This document shows positions 10,540 to 23,403 of a stretch of DNA of 64,000 nucleotides, piece after piece. The DNA is from Echiichthys vipera (lineage: Eukaryota > Chordata > Actinopteri > Perciformes > Trachinidae). The stretch is from NCBI GenBank assembly GCA_963691815.1, contig OY829655.1:15372765-15436764 (forward strand), read 5' to 3'. Every line of letters begins with the position of its first letter. The first letter of the stretch is position 1. The notes under the pieces were generated by a model. That model did not search any database. It had not been told where the DNA came from and saw nothing but the letters and a program-made list of their open reading frames with translations. The translations under genes and the position numbers were made by a program.

Positions 10540-13500
10540 AGTTGTGGTTATGGAAAAATAAATCCTTAAAGGGTAACTGTGACTGTTTTGATTGAGAATA
10601 AGCATTAGGTGCTGGGTAGGCTGTATTGCTCCGTATCATTGTTCCTGCATCTTAAAAAAAGATTATGAAAGACAAGCACTCAAGTAATTAATTGGCACAT
10701 CCATAATAGGGGGTGAATGAGAGCAAATAACCCACATAAAGTTGACCCTGGTCCACCCTGGTCCTGTTTTTTCCATAATCCTGAACTTCCTTGACCAGAG
10801 AGGCAACAAAGCATTCTTGCATCCTAATCATCATATGTATTGATGTTTTATTCATTGCTTTCATACCTGGAAAATGATGTGGCCTTTGTGCATTTTACAT
10901 GAGTTGCCTTAGGGCATTTTCTGACACTTATAGAAAAATCCATGCATCCAAGCTTGTAGATATTAAACCCGCCTCTTGGTGCTGATGGTAATCCACCACA
11001 CAAATTGCATCCTGCTGCTCTTTGCTCAGTCTTGCCCTACTGATAACGGACAGTCATTTCAAAAGATTAGGTTAGATGAATGTAACCCACACTAAGTAAT
11101 TAGTGCCAGTTAGACAGTTTAACTTGAAGCAAAAGATTGTGCATGTTTGGCTCAAAGTTCGGTAAATCCCCCTCCATTTATCACCCATCATCTAAAGGCA
11201 CTTATATACCGATTCCCCAATACTGCGTAAATAAGATCTGTTATTATGCTGGTTTTGCCATCCCAGTGTGCGATTTAAGATAGCATGCAGGCATTCCTGA
11301 AGCAAAAGAAACAAGAGGTGAAACGGCAACAGCAGCAACGTTTAGTGTGTTTGTGTGCATGTAGTCCCACCATGCTGCATATTCAGCTCTCCCTACAAAA
11401 CATTCCCAACTTGAACAGGCTCTGTGAGTTAAGGTGGCTGGCTACTGGTAAATTTCAGAATTGATTGATTATTTACTGTCGGTTTGGCCCCAAACTAAAT
11501 CTGTGAACCAATATCCCTTGTGAGTGGGATCACAGCCTATGAATCTCTAGTAAGGGTCTCTTTGCTGTTCCTAGATCCAAGTTAGCAAAAAGACAGAGCC
11601 TCAAGAACTGTCAAGGCTACCCCAATTTTGGAATACCTTGCTTAAAGGTATAATATGTAGCATTATCCCCAAAAACAATGTAAAAACAATGTATTTAAAC
11701 TAATACAAAACTAATCCCTCTCAATCATCACTTGTTCCCAACCGCTTTTGGTGCCCCTTGGCATCGGTTTTGCTAATGATAATTACCATAAATAATTAAA
11801 TGTTTGATTTAATCATAAATGTGATTTATATTTGTTTTAGACAGAAAGGTCAATATTCTTTTCACAGGAACAAAACAGAAATTGAACGTGTTGAGTACAA
11901 ATATCTACATTTTGTTTATGTGTGTGGCGTATTGGACATATACACATCAAAACTGTAGTGAAAGTGAAAGTGCTGTTATGATGTCAATATGACTGATGCG
12001 GATGTACTTGCGCTGCTGACACGTGCAGTGTCAAATCCAAAATGTTAAAAAAAAATAAACAAAATAACAGTTGTTAAAATTTCAACTTAAAAGTTAGAAC
12101 TCTATTAGACAACCCTTGAATCCTCATCACATTTAAGGTTCAGTTAGAAAATGGATTACGTTGCTGTAAGATTCCTTTTGATTTACTTGATGAGTAGCCT
12201 TTGTGTTTGTACTATTTGTAGCTCTGCAATGCTTGGGATGCAGTGGGGATGCTTGTTTATGCCTCTCTTTATACACACATGCAGACTGAAAGTGTCTGTT
12301 GCTGAAACAGCACTACAACGCCTCTATTTTTCAGCATCGACAGAGCAACAGTGAGTGGACAATTTTAAAGGATGTCTTACATCAACATCATTGCAACAGG
12401 GAAAATAGCGTCTGTTCTCAAGCCCTGAATGAATTAACTTTTCATGAGGCCAATGGTTATTGATGAACTCCTGCATGTCCCAAAGTCTTTTAAAGTCCTG
12501 CCAAATGGAACCACTATAGAGCCAAGCAGATTTTACCACAAGCATACAAACACACAAGGCTTCCACGCTCAGTTGCACACACATTAAAAGCACGAGCAGT
12601 TCTTAGAGAAGACTGCATATAAAATGTCTCCTCTGCCAAGGCACTGAATCATTCATCCAAAGCTCCAAAGTAAATACGAATTAGAAAAGTTTTTTGATTC
12701 CTTTTCTAAAGAGTGAATCCACACAACAGCAACAACAAAATACCTCAGCAGCGCTCTGTGAGTGTGAGCTTACTGTAATATTTGATGAATGACATAACTA
12801 TTCGCATTAACAATATTTCAATTCATCTGCCTTACTTTGTTTGAATGCCACCTGTGAGTTGTCCAGGCCCATCAGAAGCATCAGTGTTGGGTACATAAGA
12901 TAGCCCATTATTACCTTCAAGAACTTTGGGAGGAAAACAAAACGTAGACAACACAAACCAATGTGTCCCTGGATAGATAGAAAACAAACCAAACTACACT
13001 GCTTCCACCATACTATTCCAGCTATGTATCCGTATATTATATAGTTTTTTTGTATTTGTTTCTCTAAATTGCAGCTCTGAGCTGATTATATTTCATAGAT
13101 TATAGTATATTGCTTCCCAATAACTATTTGTGTCCCTGTATTTTAAGGCAACACCTAATAAAACATGAGGTTTTAGATTTAGATAAATGTAAATGTTACT
13201 CTACTTGGTAAATACTGGTAAAATAGTTCATCTTAAGGAGAATATTCTGACATAGTGGGATGACTAGCAGAAAGGGAAATGAATATAATGGACAGTACAG
13301 TGAGATAGAGATACGGATGAAGATCAGGCTTATAAATAATGCCCACCAGCAAGGAAGAGACGGATGCATTAGTCTAATTCACTTATGTAATAGCAGGAAT
13401 GCTGGCGTTGGAATAGCATCAAAACAAATGAGCGCAATCTTTTCTTATGATGGAAATCCTTAAAAAAAAATCTTAAATCCTGTCTGCGTGGCTTTTCATG

Positions 13501-13841
13501 CAAAAAAAATAGCTTGGCTCTCTAATGTAGAAGACCATTATTAATGCAAAACTTGGATGGATTCTCTCAATAATGTACAAAAACAAATTATATGTATCCT
13601 GCTACAATGGTCTTGTATAAATATGAATGTATTAAAAGTATATAGAGCAAATACCACACCAAAAGGTATAAAGTAATAAACCTCTCTGCCATGTCAGCCC
13701 ATTTTAGTTTATCAAATAGCAGATGTCGGAGAAAAGCGGTTGTCCTTGGTGTTGCATTGGGATTTATGACAAAGACTCTGAAAGTAAATGTGCTTCTCTG
13801 AGACTGAGTGCTTTGGCCTCCATAAATCTGTTAAAAAAGCC
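10540..13841. other. No gene recognised
   Basis: AT-rich, largely unique DNA. A stretch at 11640-11780 resembles a diffuse teleost repeat but cannot be named. An A run lies at 12046-12055. Short frames at 12151-12354 and 12324-12593 have no recognisable domains. Confidence 0.45.
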
Positions 13842-13889
13842 TGGGTACATGCAAGGACCATGCAAAAGAGTGGTCCTTACATGTACCCA
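13842..13889. repeat. Hairpin: 19-bp inverted repeat with a 10-nt loop
   Basis: The left arm at 13842-13860 (TGGGTACATGCAAGGACCA) and right arm at 13871-13889 are reverse complements at 18 of 19 positions; the loop is 13861-13870. The mismatch is one C/T position (C-A on the transcript). It stands alone with no adjoining coding sequence. It could be a remnant of a tiny foldback element, a structured RNA, or chance followed by repair-driven arm correction. Confidence 0.85.
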
Positions 13890-15715
13890 TGGATGAGGAT
13901 GAGCAACATTTACCTATCTAACATAACCCCCTATCTACCTACTTTATTTAGGTATCTGTCTACTGGAAAGCAACAGACAGTAGTCAGTACTTTTGGACTG
14001 TTTGTTGAGTGCAAGTCATTGCAGATCTATATTTTACAGGCTGTAGTGGAGAATGATAATATGACTGAGATTGAGCTTAAAATGAGGTCTCGATGGGAAC
14101 AGTTGTCAGTTTGTCATTGCTATCTATTTTGAGAAACTGGCAATTAATGTTTGCCCTTTTTTAACATATAAGTCACATAGCTCTTGCTACTGCACTAACA
14201 AGTTGCATTTTAAGCTATTTTTTCTGCTAGGTTCGTGGCTAATCAGCTGTCTGCTGCAGCAGCGGACAGCAGCCCTGCTCTCTGCTACATTTATAGAATC
14301 CAATTACCATTTACCTCAATGAATGTATTATTTCACAATCCCGTAACCCATCTGCTGTTAATCAGTATGTTATTTTTTATGAACCTACCCGATCAACAGA
14401 TTAATAGCAGTGCCCACAGACATAACTGTGCATCACTAATGCCAGGCATACACACAGATAAAATGCAATTAGCTAGTGCTTAAGCTCCCTAATATTTGCA
14501 AGTGTGTTTGCTCCAATGACTTTAATTTACTTATTTTTTCTTCAAAAAATGTTTGCTTTAACCATTTAGGTGACAGTTGTATTAAATCGGTCAAAATTTC
14601 TTATTGGCGGTTAACAATAAATTACTAACATCCCTATTCCCAATACTCGTGTCTTAAATTATCATTTTACTGGTGAAGATATGTCTTTCTCATGCAACTT
14701 TAATGCCTAAAACATCTTTCAGATCCATCCAGACTGTAATATATCCATTTCCTTCCATCCATCCCTCTACCCTCATATTGGAAATTAATTGGATAGGTCC
14801 GAGTGGCAGCTGACAAGGCTTGCTTGGCAGATGTGACCAGGAAACATGAGCACAATGGCTCCAATTGAACAGAGTAGGGGCCTTTTCACAGCCACAGATG
14901 GAGCCCTATAGAGAAAATGGAAATTAAACATAACGAAAAAAGATTTCCAAATCAAATATGGCCTCTTGCTTGGATGCAGTCAGTGAACACGTTGAATCCC
15001 CCTTATTTTTTCAAAAATATAATTCTTCTGCAACGTGAAATTATTTTTTTGCAATCTAAAGCCCCTTTCACACATGCACTGCAAATCTAGACATTACCCG
15101 GTGAGGCTGTCAGGGCCGGCTGTGACTCAGAGGGTTATCCTTCAAACGCAACATTGGAGGTTCCAGCTCCCTGTCCAAATGCTTAGGATGGGTGTAATGC
15201 AGAGAGTGAATTTCATTACATTGTACTGTACTATTGTATGTGATGAATAATGAAGTTTCTTCGGATAAAGTTTTCTCTATTGCAGCAAATGTCCGATTTA
15301 GTTGGACCAGGCATCCAACAGAGTTTAACCTCCCAGCTCTCTAAGACTGTTTAGCCTAATCTCCGAGTGAGTCCATGAATGAATACAGCCGCTCATTCTC
15401 TGGTGTATTCACAGAGAGCGAATATTATATTTTTTTTACTTTTTTTAACACTAGCGAGTCACGTTTCTTGTGTGTAGTGAAATTGAGAAGAATAGCTATA
15501 ATGTTAAAAATGTCCAAGGGAACCTATTCCAGCCTTAGCTACTGTACCAAAAATCTACAAACCAAAACAGTTTAACTTGCCCGATAGTAGAGGACTCGTG
15601 GGTATGTAGTGGTAACCTGGATGTAACCCCAGTTCTATGCACGTGCGGAAACCTTTTTTTTATTATTATAAAGTGTCCATAGTGTTAAATAATAAATTCC
15701 CTGCATAATAATCAT

Positions 15716-15721
<6 letters not shown>
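13890..15721. other. No gene recognised
   Basis: Mostly unique sequence. The words GCCCCTTTCACACATGCACT at 15060-15079 resemble the end of a teleost nonautonomous DNA transposon, but no partner end is visible. The segment 14780-14930 is of balanced composition and could be conserved noncoding DNA; this cannot be tested here. Confidence 0.4.
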
Positions 15722-15747
<26 letters not shown>

Positions 15748-15757
15748 GTGTGTATGT
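15722..15757. repeat. (CA)n microsatellite with a GTGTGTATGTG palindromic tail
   Basis: A 13-unit CA array runs to 15747 and is followed at once by GTGTGTATGTG, so the junction CACACGTGTG is self-complementary. Confidence 0.9.
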
Positions 15758-16906
15758 GAATTTACTTATTTTCAAAGTTCAACTGGGAGTTAAAGGTGAC
15801 CTGTAGGTTTTTGGAAAGCAGCTTTTAGCTGGTAGCCATGGAACTGGAAGTGCTTATGTTTTTATGACCACTTTAATGTCCCCATCAAAACATTATTGGC
15901 AAGACAAATGTATATATATTACCATCATTTCTAGGAGACAGAGTTGAAATTAGGCCTCTCTACTCCTAGGCTTTTGGAACCAGGTCTTTTTTTTGGTCCT
16001 GTTCTTTCTTTTTAAACAATCTTCTCAAGTTTTAATTTATGTAAAAGTTAGTGCCTTTCAGGTTCATTATAGAAGTGACAATTACTTGTTTAGGAGCACC
16101 CTCCTCCCCAAAAGTTCTGTGGGTGGTTTCAGCTTCATTGTTTCTGCCAATTAGCCCCAATATCATTTTCAGCCTGTTGTGAAATGCTCTAATTCAATCC
16201 ACCTCTTCCCTTAAAATGTGAATGTCTTGACTTGTGTGGGCAGTGTGGGATGCCTTATATCCCTCAATAATTATGGAAATGACCAATTGCTGCAAGTCAA
16301 TATACAATAAAACACATATTCTGAGATGGAGAGCACTGAACTAAACTCTCATGGTCAACATTCGGCATGGAAACATTTGAGTGCGGATTCCTGCGGGCTT
16401 AAAACGTTGAAGCATTTAAGTCCGTGTCTCTGTTGTAAAGCCAGTAGTAAATTATGACTGAGCTCAGAGAGAAAGTGCATTTTGAATGGCATTTTAAGTG
16501 TTGCATGAAGAGCCTTCCTGAGACAGCACAGATATAAACTACTTTAGATTCCACAGCAACATTTAAATCACATTTGGTCTTCTTTCAAAGCTGTTTACTC
16601 CATAATTTATGAATGCCTGTCCTATTTTACATTTGACTTACAGTAAAAGGAGTAAGTCAGATCTCTTTATAGCCTCCCTTTACCTTTAGGATGAAAGTTG
16701 ATCAAAAGCATCCATCAAGTCAGTCCATTACCTAAAGAAAAGACAATGAATCTAATTTACCTGTATATGTTTGTCTCTTTTAAGCCATGTCTAGACTGAA
16801 AATAGTACAGCAGTCAAAAAGGATGACATGGGCACAATGATATACTGTTTACACTACAAGGTATTCAACCTAGGGATGTGAATGGTCTTTGAATGGCCAA
16901 CACAGT
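15758..16906. other. No gene recognised
   Basis: No coding or repeat signature is strong enough to name. The last 40 bases (TAGGGATGTGAATGG near 16872) resemble a hAT terminus, but no matching end was found. Confidence 0.4.
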
Positions 16907-17127
16907 GGCCCTCATTTATCAATCTTGCGTGAAAACGGGCGCAGATCTGAGCGCAGAATTGGTCGTACGACAGGACAAACGTGTGATTTATGAAACATTC
17001 GTATCTGATCAATCTCAGCGTAAGAATGAGTGGGCCTTGATAAATGCGGCGGCTGAATTCTATCGTCATTAACATGTTACGCCCTTAAATATTCCTGGTT
17101 CAGAGGCCTCGCCCACTGAGGTCAAAC

Positions 17128-17290
17128 ATGGAGAGAAGAAACACTGGTAAGAAAAGAAAATTTTTCCGACAAAGAGATCGGCATCTTGACATATGAGCAA
17201 AAGAAAGATGTGCTTTTTGTCAGTCTTAAGAGTGGAATAAAAGGGGCCCATAAAAACGCTGTATGTAAAAGAATAACAGAGGCAGTCAAC
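17128..17290 (+). pseudogene. Harbinger Myb/SANT-like DNA-binding gene, 5' fragment (copy 1)
   Basis: The ATG at 17128 starts a basic peptide (MERRNTGKKRK). After a one-base frameshift near 17161 the frame reads FSDKEIGIL, then KKDVLFVSLKSGIKGAHKN and KRITEAVN, the start of a Myb/SANT-like domain of the kind carried by Harbinger accessory proteins. In studied systems that protein escorts the transposase to the nucleus and helps it bind DNA. Copy 2 at 23625-23791 has an equivalent reading with EMEQ intact, where copy 1 has lost about nine bases near 17190. The frame ends abruptly after ITEAVN, where sequence antisense to the transposase ERCFG region begins. It is non-functional as it stands. 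Confidence 0.72.
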
Positions 17291-18106
17291 CCGAAGCAGC
17301 GCTCCACTGTGACCCGTGTGCATGTGTGCGCACTGTTAAACCTGCGCTCCTGCTCTGTAGCGGGGTTTGCTAGCAGCGTTATTAGGTATTCCGTTAGAGG
17401 ATAACCTTTGTCACCTAGAAGAACCATACCAAAATGTTAATCATCTGATACCTTGTTCGATTTAATGCAATTTATCGAGAGTAGCCACTTACCGAGGAGA
17501 TGACTCCTGCAGCCGCGCGCCAACACAGCTGTTTTGAAATATAAAAGAATCGTGTGTCCCCCCTAGCTACCTGGCCACCACGTTTAAAAGCGATAGCTTG
17601 GCATCACAAATCACCTGTACATTTATCGGGTGGTAGTTTTTGCGATTGATGAATGCGTAATTATTCATGGATGGTGCCTTCAGACGCACATGAGTACAAT
17701 CAATTGCTCCAACATCATTTGGAAACCCAGCAATCTCATAAAATTGCCTTTTAATCACAGATTGCTGGGCATTATTGTATGGGAACTGAATGTACTTTCG
17801 GGAGAGGGATTTTATTGCAGCCAACACTGCTGGCATCGTCCTGCTGATGGTTGGCTTGGAGACCCCAGCCCTGTCCCCAATCTCCTGCTGAAAGGTCCCG
17901 GTGGCCAAAAAACCCAGCGTGGTGAGTACCTGAACTGAAACAGGTAAGGCATTTGACCGCCTGGTTTCCCTCCTCAAACAAGCATCTAAATTGTTGCATA
18001 AATCAATAAGCACATGCCTTGGGAGCCGAAAGCGACTTATCAGCCAAGCATCACTCTCCATGAAGAGATCCCTGCGGTCTCTGAAAAACACGCTCACGTC
18101 TGACAC
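17291..18106 (-). pseudogene. HARBI1-like PIF/Harbinger transposase, one stop and a truncated 3' end
   Basis: From the ATG at 18106 the frame runs 179 codons. It has the RFRLPR block (residues 25-30), a helix-turn-helix-like segment (QQEIGDRAGVSKPTISR, about 73-89), and the first catalytic Asp in GAIDCTHV (Asp136), followed by NRKNYHPINVQVICDA. An in-frame TAG at 17567-17569 replaces the Trp of the usual ARWPG motif. The same frame continues with THDSFIFQNS, then CGGTAAGT near 17484 looks like a splice donor. A further segment reads LLGDKGYPLT (second catalytic Asp) at about 17420-17385, and VERCFGL (third acidic residue, Glu) ends at 17291. The DDE triad is thus present in pieces. The normal C-terminus after ERCFGL is replaced by the antisense of the Myb-like gene. 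A stop, an uncertain intron and a missing tail make it inactive. Confidence 0.85.
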
Positions 18107-18710
18107 GCCCGTATCGTTAAGATTTGATAACTGTCAAAGCATCTGTTTAAGTAGGGGAATGAGTAAACATCTGGCCAACCACAGTGAAACGATGGTTATC
18201 TCAACAGGTGCTTTCAATTTTTGTTTAAGTTGTGTCACACCCATCGAAAAAAAAAAACAAACAATTACACAATTTTGCCATGAGTTAATTTGCAAATACA
18301 CATTTCTGCTTTTATTCATGATGATTTTAAATTGTAATGTGTAATAATTAGTTGTCATCTTATGCTATTTAGCCCATCATATTGTTTAACTTCTTAAAAA
18401 GTGGTATCAGTAAAAATGTGGGCTTTTTAAATGTTTTCATTTTATTTTTTTCGTTTCAAGAATCCGTTTTGATCTGTTCTTAATATATGACTGCTTATGC
18501 TTAATGACAGCTGAGGTTTGTTAATTATTTTCAGCCAGATTTCGCTGTGCTGCACTGCAAATCCGCACGCTGAAATTTGCGTACACGATCTCAGACCTGA
18601 CGTGAGATTTGATCGTAGCTCCCGCTCACGTCCAAATTGATAAATGCCGAAGTTTGCGTGTAAATGGTCAACACACTCCTTTCTGCCGTACGTTCGTTTG
18701 ATAAATGATG

Positions 18711-19199
18711 AAATGTGATGGAGATGCACTACGTTTTGGAAAAAGTTGAGCCGGGATTGAGTTTCTGCTTCCAACTTTAAGAACTGGTAGTGTAGTGATT
18801 AAACTGTAATGAGACTGAACAGAGCACCTGTTTTTACTGATCTAGCCTCTTACGGATGCTTTACCATAGGAATGCCAGAAGGAAGAGATTAGCATTGGTC
18901 ATTAATCTTACAAAGGGGTGATGAGATACTGAGTACCTGCTGACTGCAGAGGACAGTGATGCATATCAACAGCTGGTGGCAGTAATCTAAAAGGTAGCAA
19001 TGCACCAATAAAACAGGAAAAGAAGATTAAATTGCGAGGTTTCAAAACATTTAATAAGGCTTTACGAATGCTATGGTAGGTAAACAAACCATGATGGTTT
19101 AAAATGAAAACTCAGCAGGGTACCTATTTGGGGAAATAAGGTGAATCAACATTGCATTAATTAGTTTTCCCTATTGTAGCACTATTTTTCATTTAAATG
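18711..19199. other. Short unique stretch between two mobile elements
   Basis: No coding or repeat signal is recognised. Confidence 0.5.
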
Positions 19200-19514
19200 C
19201 TAATGGTAAAAGGACTCGCATTTATGTTACGTCTTTCTAGTTTTCCAACAACTCAAAGCGCATTGCAGTAAATGTCACAATCACCTGTACTCACACATTC
19301 ATACACTGATGGCAGAGGTTGCCATAAAAGTTGACACCTGATCATTGGGATCTAATTAAATTATCAATCATACACCAAGGAGAACAATTTGGGGTTCAGT
19401 ATCTTGCCCAAGGACACTTCAACATGAAAAATTACTGTAAGGAGCCGGAGACCGAACTGTCAATCTTCCAGTTACTGGTCGACCCTTTTCTACCTCCTGA
19501 GCCACAGCGGCCCC
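19200..19514 (-). mobile_element. tRNA-headed SINE, near full length
   Basis: Read on the minus strand, it starts GGGGCCGCTGTGGCTCAGG. TGGCTCAGGAGG matches an RNA polymerase III A box, and AGTTCGGTCTCC about 35 bases on is a decayed B box. The body has TCCTTGGGCAAGATACTGAA, and the 3' part carries AGCGCTTTGAGT-like and CTAGAAAGACG words ending near TTTACCATT. This matches a SINE layout very common in teleosts. Promoter boxes have substitutions, so transcription is doubtful. Confidence 0.72.
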
Positions 19515-21744
19515 ATTTAAGCTGATAAACAATGCATTTTTACACACATCTTGCTAAATCCATCATTACAGCAAATTAATCCTCTCTCTTCATAATCAAC
19601 AGCGGGGATGGACACATTCAACTCGTCTGCAGTAATGCTCATGAATTGCTTGAATGAAAAGCTTTTTGTGGAGCTGCTTAACACTGAACACTAATAACAC
19701 ATTTCTCCCACTTCTCTGAATAATCAAGGAGCAATGTGGCCACGTTTATTTTCGATTTTTTTGTTGTTTTGTTTTTTTTGGGGGGGAGGGGGGGTATGAG
19801 CTCCAACACTTTGACTGCAATGAGATTTGCTCAGTATTTAACTCACAATCTGTTCTTGTAAATGTCACATTGTGACACCAACAATATGTGACAGATGAAA
19901 TGCTACTCTCCTCCATTTTTCATAATAGCCAGCATTTGTGTGATATGCATATCGTGACTGCATTTAAAGCAGACAATCTCTACAAGAATGCAGACAGTAA
20001 TTAAGCGGTGGCGTGCGTAAGGCGTTTAAACAGCAAGGCCCTCGGGTCGGAGTTGGATCAAAATGCGAAATACAGTGTGTGAATTGTGTTGTGAGTATGT
20101 CACTTTTTTATACAGTCTGACAAGTGTGTAATGTTAAGCACTGTAGGGCAATTCTCAGGAAATCTCACACATTCAGAACATACAAACATTCAACATAATA
20201 TCTACCTTCAATAAGAGGGGGGACTACTATAAGACATGATTATGGACAGCACGTTTTTTTGTTTTTGTTTTTTGATCTTTTGCTTCAAAGTAGTTGTATC
20301 CATTACAGCAGATTTTCCCTAATCCACCCATGGTATTGGCCTGAGCATTGAGCAATTTTATTAGGGTATACTGCAACAAAATAGCTGATGTTTTCTAAAG
20401 GCCTCACACTTTTTGAAAAAAAAATGTGCACTTAGATTTTAAATGTAGTTTAAATCGCCATTAGTTATTATAATTATTAATATTATTATTATTATTAATG
20501 TTATTAATATTATTAGCCTATTATTGTTATAATTATTTAAAAATAAACATTCAAAATAATGTATGTGTAGGAAAGAGAGACTTGTCAACATTTAAAAAGC
20601 CATAATGGTTTTACTAAAGTACTTTGGCTAAAAGATACTTTAAAATAACACTCCTCATAGCATATCTCATTCAAATCTGATCACACTGACATCATACAAT
20701 TATTTTCAGATATGGATAACTTCCCCTTTCCGTAGATTTCATTATCGCCGATGTCCATCGCAAATAAAGGTCCATTAATCCCCTTTAAAGTCAAAGAAAT
20801 AAGACACTTAACTGTAGAACTTGCCTGAGAATCATAACGTGTTTAAGTTTTCTTTAGTATCAAAGTAATCCCGTGACAATGGTTTGTAAACTCATAGGCT
20901 CATTGCAAACATATCTAATACCTAATTCGCCCTGCTTTTGTTTGTTTGTACTCAAGTTGTAGCCAAATCAATAGCATCATTATACTTCCCGTTACATCCC
21001 CCAAGAATTAAGGGGACTCCTGTGATTAGCGTATCACCCAAATTAACGCTTCCTTGTTAGTAGTGAAATGAAATAAAATAAAATATATTTGCCATACAGC
21101 GCAGTAATTGATAAGACACTAAAATTTAAATATTTTGTATGTCCTTGCTCTAAAGTATGTGTTTTATAGTAGGCTTGCTAAGAATAGGCTTGCTTTGCTT
21201 TTTAACTCTCTATTCGAGATTTGTTCACGATACAAGCTGCTCTCTGCAACATACAGCACAGTATGAGCCCTGTTAGCATTATTATTTCTCAACAGCCATA
21301 TTCATGATGATAATCTCTCAGAGCGGTGTCGATAGCAACATGACATAAATATCAGTCCCTGCAGACTTCTATCAGTGTCAAAATCATAAAATCACTGTTT
21401 GAAACAGTGGTGTCTAGAGATTATTGCCATTATCATTATCTCATTGCAGATTAATTATTCTTTAGACACAGTATATTAGTGTCTGACTGTCTCTCTGTCT
21501 GATGACTTAAGATTCCAGTACATTGTTTCCAGTGTTATACTCTTGTTGTGTGTTTCGATAAAACTACAAAGGGGACAGGAGAGCTTTGTGCAGCTGACAG
21601 AAAGGCCATTTTACCATTTTACTCGTCTGCACCACTGGGGTCTTTCCTGTGGATTATAGAGTAAAGATGCAGAAGGTGGTTTGGAAATACTATGATTAAA
21701 AAAAGCACAGCAGCTTTCCATGGCAACCTTGATTCAAGACAGAC
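19515..21744. other. No gene; AT-rich, possible conserved noncoding DNA
   Basis: Low-complexity T and G runs lie at 19757-19795 and TTA-rich sequence at 20465-20510. The stretches 20930-21080 and 21220-21490 are unique and rich in TAATTA/ATTA words, with no repeats. That is the texture of conserved noncoding elements in fish gene deserts, but conservation cannot be judged from one sequence. Confidence 0.4.
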
Positions 21745-21865
21745 CAGTCCCAGTGTGAGCTCGTAGTTGGAGAGAGGCCAGTTTACCTCCTGGGCACTGC
21801 CGAGGTGCCCTTGAACAAGGCACTGAACCCCTACTTGCTTGGGGTGCTGTGCTGCAGCAACATTT
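21745..21865 (+). mobile_element. SINE fragment sharing its body with the 38.4-kb SINE
   Basis: The segment has a tRNA-like head remnant (AGCTCGTAGTTGGAGAG), a decayed B box (CAGTTTACCTCCTGGG), and the body CACTGCCGAGGTGCCCTTGA with CAAGGCACTGAACCCC. The body words recur in the element at 38398-38648. The LINE-like tail of that copy is not present here. Confidence 0.62.
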
Positions 21866-22073
21866 AACATAACAGAATGGAAAAAACGACCAACATATTG
21901 TAATGCTGTTTCCAAATTGCAAATTTCAGTAATTATTGAAATAGTTTAATATTTATAATAATGGGAAATGGACGATTTTGCAATACCAATTGGCACATTA
22001 CTTATTCAAAAGAGCATTCAACCTCTGAAAATACTTTTGAACCTGTTTTTACCTTATCTTACCTTACCTAGTG

Positions 22074-22076
<3 letters not shown>

Positions 22077-22143
<67 letters not shown>
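22077..22143. repeat. (TTA)n microsatellite, about 22 units
   Basis: An uninterrupted TTA/ATT array. Confidence 0.97.
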
Positions 22144-23403
22144 CTCTCTTCTTGGTTTCTGTGCTTGTCTCAATCAAATGCTTCTTATTTTCTTATGCAT
22201 AGCACAAGCAACTGTGATGAAGCCTGAGGTTTAACTGGGACTTGTAAAGAATGAGATCCTTAGGGCTTGGATGTTTAGGGCCTAGGAGTGGGGCTCACGC
22301 AATACCTTAATTCGATTAATTTGATTAATATTATTGCATAAAACTTAAGTCAGTCAAAATTAAGTAAATCTGCAATTTTGAAATCATGACACCCCAGTCC
22401 ATGGCTTACTGTAGTCTCTTACTACTAAAAGCAGGGTCAATAGTTTCCTTCTTGTACTACAAGTTACACGTGAATGTAACTCTGCCGTTTGCTGCGTGTA
22501 TAATGTCACTGTTCACTGCAGGCAGTAGCACAGTACACTCTATTATTTAGTGCTTCTGAACTCCTGAACCATGAGGCAAGAGACTAAATTCCATTAGCTT
22601 TTTATTTGAGGTTTCTTGTAGGCATGGCCTATTCAACATAAACTGACATGGGTTTTGAAGGCATTCTGGAAATGCACTTACATTTATAGGGACATGTCAC
22701 ACATCGAACCAAGCTAGCCATTTAAAACTTCATGGCAGTCATTCTGTAAGTCATATGACTGCCCTACACTGAACTTCGAAAACAGAACTTGTTCCATAAG
22801 CATATTATAGTAAAATGTCTGAATATTTGGTGGTCTGGGTGACTGCAAGGCCTGATTACCAACAGGACAAACCGGGCAGATGCCCCAAAGCCTTCAGGTT
22901 GCCTATGTAGCAAATATCTTGGAGTAATTTGATTAATTGCAAATGTATTGGCAACATTAGAGGACAATATCATTTTAAATTAAAGGGCTGTCAGGTTTCT
23001 CCTGCATTTCTAAATTACTTGTTCTTGTTTTGGGGCCCTGTGTTGTATCTTTTAACACCTTTAATATTTTATAATGTTGGCATAGCGTATATTTAGGTTA
23101 ACAAATTTATTGTAGGAATGTGTGTAAGAGGTCTCTAAAAGGGCCCATTGCGCTTTATTTCTTTGATGAGTTAATCCAGATCTTGGAGGCTGCAGATAAG
23201 TTGATAGAGCAGGTGAGACATTACTTGTAGTGCTGTTTTATTCTCAGCTCCTCGAGTGACCTTGAGTAAAGACACTGAGCCCTGTGCGCATATGAATGGA
23301 AGTCTATTTTGTAGAGCCAAATGAAAGAAGATTGTGCAGCCTTGGAAGGGTTATGCACACTTTCTAATTTAACAGCTGTCTTTATTTCAGACTTACACAC
23401 AAT
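22144..23403. other. No gene recognised
   Basis: Unique AT-rich DNA. A SINE-like phrase (GACCTTGAGTAAAGACACTG near 23259) is too short to classify. Confidence 0.45.

Larger units (their letters stand above)
16907..18710 (-). mobile_element. PIF/Harbinger DNA transposon, internally deleted, copy 1
   Basis: The left end GGCCCTCATTTATCAATCTT and the right-end motif TTTGATAAATGATG form degenerate terminal inverted repeats. The left ~400 bases and right ~160 bases are closely matched by copy 2 at 23404-23991, which helps define the boundaries. Inside, a HARBI1-type transposase pseudogene lies on the minus strand and the start of the Myb/SANT-like partner gene lies on the plus strand. This is the two-gene convergent layout of Harbinger elements. 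The rest of the Myb-like gene is missing: its first exon is joined directly to the transposase C-terminal segment. A target duplication could not be defined because the right end has drifted. Confidence 0.85.

Noticed and set aside
19200..19514. A functional tRNA gene from the A-box and B-box match
   Set aside because: The head cannot form a tRNA cloverleaf with normal arms, and it continues into a SINE body and tail.
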